Source: Cryobacterium gelidum
GTDB taxonomy: Bacteria > Actinomycetota > Actinomycetes > Actinomycetales > Microbacteriaceae
Length of the DNA: 64,000 bases
Assembly: GCF_004403985.1 (NCBI RefSeq)
Contig: NZ_SOHL01000015.1
Coordinates: 1-64,000, forward strand
Reading direction: 5' to 3'
This document shows, piece by piece, positions 61,681 through 64,000 of the stretch. Positions within the stretch are counted from its first letter, which is position 1. The number at the start of each line of letters is the position of its first letter. The position numbers and the translations under genes were made by a program. The notes beneath the pieces are model-generated. The model worked only from the letters and a program-made list of their open reading frames with translations. It was not told the DNA's origin and searched no databases.

Positions 61681-62733
61681 TCAGGGCACCCGGGTCAGCC
61701 AGGCTTCGGTGCTGAACTTGTTGGCCACCAGCTCGGTGGCTTTCGCGTATTCCTCGGCCGTGACGTCGCCCTTGGTGGCGCCGTAGAGGCCGGTGAAGGT
61801 CTCGGTCATGCGGTCGATGATGGCAGCGCGGCTGAGGCCGGTCTGGCTGCGCAGCGGGTCGACCCGCTTGGCGGCGCTCGTGATGCCCTTGTCGCTGAGC
61901 TTCTCCCGGCCGATGCGCAGCACCTGCACCATCTTCTCGCCGTCCATGTCGTAGCTCATGGTGACGTGGTGCAGCACAGCGCCGCTGCCGAGGCGCTTCT
62001 GGGCGGCCCCGCCGATCTTGCCAGTCGGGCTCGTGATGTCGTTGAGCGGCTGGTAGAACGCGTCGATGCCGAGGGACTTGAGCGCGGTGATGACCCACTC
62101 GTCGAGAAAGGCGTACGAGTCAGCGAAGCTCATGCCCTGCACGAGGTCGGTCGGTGCGTAGATCGAATAGGTGATGACCGAGCCGGCCTCCATAAACATG
62201 GCGCCGCCGCCGCTGATGCGCCGCACCACGGTGAAGCCGTACTTGGCGGCGTTCTCCGGGTCGACCTCGTTCTTGAGTGATTGAAAACTGCCGATGACGA
62301 CGGCCGGCTCGTTCCACTCCCAAATCCGCAGGGTAGGGGGGCGGCGCCCCTCACCAACCTCGGTCGCGAGCACCTCATCGAGCGCCATCTGCATCACGGG
62401 AGCGACGGGCGTTTTCGAGTGGATGATCTGCCAGTCGTAGTCGCGCCAGGTGCTCGCTTGGGCGAGCGAACGGCGCACGGCGACGCCGACGGCCTCCGGC
62501 GAGAATCCGAGCAGAATGGCGCCGCTCGGCAGTGCGCCGCGCACGGCAGCGGCGATCGCGGACGCCGAGCTGCCAGCGGGAAGGCCGGTCACGGCGGCAT
62601 CAATATCTTCGAGGGCATCATCGGGTTCGAGGAAGAAGTCCCCGGCCAGATGAAAATTGGCAATGACGTCGTCGATGACATCGAGATCAACGACGACCAG
62701 TTTGCCGCCCGGAACCTTATATTCACCATGCAT
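61681..62733 (-). CDS. Lipoate-protein ligase family protein with N-terminal accessory domain
   Basis: 350 residues. The catalytic LplA-like domain (about 105-350) has LRIWEWNEPAVVIGSFQS, VVRRISGGGAMFMEAGSVIT with the RRxSGGG lipoyl/ATP loop, and DITSPTGKIGGAAQKRL with the conserved Lys. The N-terminal 100 residues (GKLVVVDLDVIDDVIANFHLAG) resemble the accessory domain that follows the catalytic domain in bacterial LplA, here placed before it. The enzyme would attach lipoate to 2-oxoacid dehydrogenases or GcvH. Confidence 0.88.
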   Translation of the reverse strand: MHGEYKVPGGKLVVVDLDVIDDVIANFHLAGDFFLEPDDALEDIDAAVTGLPAGSSASAIAAAVRGALPSGAILLGFSPEAVGVAVRRSLAQASTWRDYDWQIIHSKTPVAPVMQMALDEVLATEVGEGRRPPTLRIWEWNEPAVVIGSFQSLKNEVDPENAAKYGFTVVRRISGGGAMFMEAGSVITYSIYAPTDLVQGMSFADSYAFLDEWVITALKSLGIDAFYQPLNDITSPTGKIGGAAQKRLGSGAVLHHVTMSYDMDGEKMVQVLRIGREKLSDKGITSAAKRVDPLRSQTGLSRAAIIDRMTETFTGLYGATKGDVTAEEYAKATELVANKFSTEAWLTRVP

Positions 62734-62742
62734 GAAACCAGC

Positions 62743-63591
62743 CTACGGCGTGGGTGGCAATCGCTCGTCGAGCCAGTCCACGAGGTCGCCGATGATTTCG
62801 TCGCGGTTGGTCTCGTTGAAAACTTCGTGTCGAGCGCCCGGATAGACAATCAGGCGTACGTCCCGCAGTCCGGAGCGCTGGACATAGGCGTTCACCAGTT
62901 TGAGCGCGCTGCGCTCCCCCCCGACGGTATCGTCCCCGCCAACGAGCACGAGCATCGGCAGGTGACCGGGCAGGTCGCGGGCTGGGCGACCGAACAGGCG
63001 GGCGGCCTCGCGAATGCCGAAGAGCTTCGCGAGCGGCGTCGCCGTGGTCAACGGGTCGGCCACAAAGGCCGCCGCGACGGCCGGGTCCCGGCTGAGCCAC
63101 TCGACCCCGGTGGTGCCGAGCGTCTGGTGCTTACGGTTGAGATCGCCGCCGTCGAGGTAGCCTGGCCAGCGATACGCCGTACCCGAGAGCACGATGGCGT
63201 CGTACTCGGCCGCGTGCTCGTTCACGATCATCTGCACCATGAACGATCCCCAGCTGTGCCCGAGCAGCACGAGGGGCAGGGTCGGGTGGTGTGAGCGGAT
63301 GATCCCGCTCAGCTGATGCACGCCGGCTACGGCCGCGCGCAGCCCGCCGGCGCCGAGTCGGCCCAGCTTGGTGTGATCGCCACCGTGCTGGGCCAGTCCG
63401 GTCTGGCCGTGGCCGAGGTGATCGTCGGCATACACCGTGTACCCGGCCCGGTTCAGGTCGGCCGCGAGCGCCGCATAACGCTGGGCGTGTTCTCCGACGC
63501 CGTGGGCGACCTGCACAACGGCCCGCGGGGCAGCGGCCGGCCAGACGTAGTAGCTGACAACCAGGCCGGAGGCATCCGTATATGTGGGCAC
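62743..63591 (-). CDS. Alpha/beta hydrolase, monoacylglycerol-lipase-like
   Basis: 282 residues. It shows VVQVAHGVGEHAQRYAALAADL near the oxyanion hole, the nucleophile Ser in LVLLGHSWGSFM (G-H-S-W-G, about 112), the acid in VLVGGDDTVGGE and the His in YPGARHEVFNE. This matches the Hydrolase_4 (lysophospholipase/monoacylglycerol lipase) group. Cytoplasmic. It is divergent from the MarR-type regulator at the window end, 78 bp apart, which may control it. Confidence 0.9.
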   Translation of the reverse strand: MPTYTDASGLVVSYYVWPAAAPRAVVQVAHGVGEHAQRYAALAADLNRAGYTVYADDHLGHGQTGLAQHGGDHTKLGRLGAGGLRAAVAGVHQLSGIIRSHHPTLPLVLLGHSWGSFMVQMIVNEHAAEYDAIVLSGTAYRWPGYLDGGDLNRKHQTLGTTGVEWLSRDPAVAAAFVADPLTTATPLAKLFGIREAARLFGRPARDLPGHLPMLVLVGGDDTVGGERSALKLVNAYVQRSGLRDVRLIVYPGARHEVFNETNRDEIIGDLVDWLDERLPPTP

Positions 63592-63654
63592 GAAGCCAGT
63601 CTGCCCTGTTTACGAACAGGACGCTCTGCAATGTACTTAGCTAGACTAATTTGC

Positions 63655-63667
63655 TATGCTAAGCATA
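63655..63667. promoter_or_regulatory. MarR operator / -10 region
   Basis: TATGCTAAGCATA is a perfect 13-bp palindrome ending two bases before the ATG at 63669. Its left half TATGCT can serve as the -10 box, so the MarR message may be leaderless and self-repressed. Confidence 0.5.
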
Positions 63668-63668
63668 T

Positions 63669-64000
63669 ATGGAATCTCGAACGCCTCCGACACCCGCCAC
63701 GCTCAACGTCATCAGGGCGCAGCCCCCGATCGCAGTAGAAGCCGGGCGCGACCGCGACGTGAGCGACGTCAGCCACGAATTTCGGCTGGCCAATGGCCGC
63801 TTGGCTCGCCGCCTGCGGCAGGAGAAGGCCGAGAACGAATTGGGCAGCGGCCAGTTCTCGGCGCTCGGCGTGCTCTACCTGCACGGCCCGCTGACGCTCA
63901 CCGAACTCAGCGAGTTTGAGCGGGTCACCCCGCCATCGATGACCCGCACGGTGAAATGTCTCGTCGATGCGGGCCTGGTGACCCGCACCGATTCCACCCT
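63669..64000 (+). CDS. MarR-family transcriptional regulator (cut by window end)
   Basis: At least 110 residues are visible; the gene runs past the window. After a polar N-terminus come VSDVSHEFRLANGRLARRLRQ, LGSGQFSALGVLYLHGPLTLTELSEFERVTPPSMTRTVKCLVDAGLVTR, a clear MarR winged helix with its recognition helix. The ATG at 63669 has no ribosome binding site and follows a palindromic promoter directly; GTG 63759 is an alternative start that trims the tail. It probably regulates itself and perhaps the divergent lipase-like gene. Confidence 0.85.
   Translation, partial: MESRTPPTPATLNVIRAQPPIAVEAGRDRDVSDVSHEFRLANGRLARRLRQEKAENELGSGQFSALGVLYLHGPLTLTELSEFERVTPPSMTRTVKCLVDAGLVTRTDST

Overview
The window is GC-rich actinobacterial DNA. 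Its 50-64 kb part reads like an ordinary Microbacteriaceae-type chromosome: two tRNA-Ser genes, an LCP cell-wall ligase, serS, pheA, pgm, a GH1 glucosidase and a lipoate ligase. I cannot assign a genus. The 1-49.6 kb part is a mosaic of accessory DNA: two serine recombinases, decayed transposases, orphan nucleases, and an integrative conjugative element (ICE) whose tyrosine integrase sits 40 bp from the 3' end of tRNA-Ser(GCT).

Layout. 0.2-2.5 kb: an OLD-family ATPase/TOPRIM nuclease, translationally coupled to a small protein of unknown function. 3.1-3.5 kb: GntR regulator remnant. 3.9-6.2 kb: a three-gene coupled cassette (lipoprotein subtilisin-like protease with one in-frame TAA, an exported toxin-like protein, an acidic putative immunity protein) closed by a 24-bp stem-loop. 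6.7-7.4 kb: serine recombinase. 7.6-10.2 kb: GT-C glycosyltransferase and acyltransferase-3, convergent. 10.3-14.4 kb: PadR regulator, ABC ATPase and FtsX-type permease, with a palindromic operator. 15-16.4 kb: orphan PD-(D/E)XK nuclease-like protein. 16.5-18.1 kb: second serine recombinase with a res-like site and two transposase remnants. 18.2-25.9 kb: aminophosphonate uptake and catabolism locus (HutC-type GntR regulator and phosphonatase-like HAD on one strand; FAD oxidoreductase, binding protein, two permeases, ATPase and an alkaline-phosphatase-superfamily hydrolase on the other). 25.9-29.9 kb: decayed genes and defence-like hypotheticals.

29.9-49.6 kb is the ICE. Reading leftward from the integrase: integrase, two paralogous XRE regulators, a small excisionase-like HTH protein, a winged-helix replication protein, a candidate oriV (DnaA box plus four GGCCCCC(T/A)A repeats), an SSB-like protein, a candidate oriT or single-strand origin (polypyrimidine tract plus nested inverted repeats), a replication-relaxation protein, a VirD4/TraG coupling ATPase, a DprA-like protein on the opposite strand, a MinD/ParA-like ATPase, then VirB2-like, VirB8-like, VirB6/TrbL-like, SCO6880-family and VirB4-like proteins, a lytic transglycosylase and a glutaredoxin-like protein. 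Three transcription units of the ICE begin with copies of a conserved leader of about 150 bp, always in the same orientation to the gene; this looks like an element-wide regulatory or RNA signal.

49.6-64 kb is core chromosome. The most unusual items are the ICE leader family, the protease/toxin/immunity cassette, the two candidate ICE origins, and an aminophosphonate locus with no PhnW transaminase.
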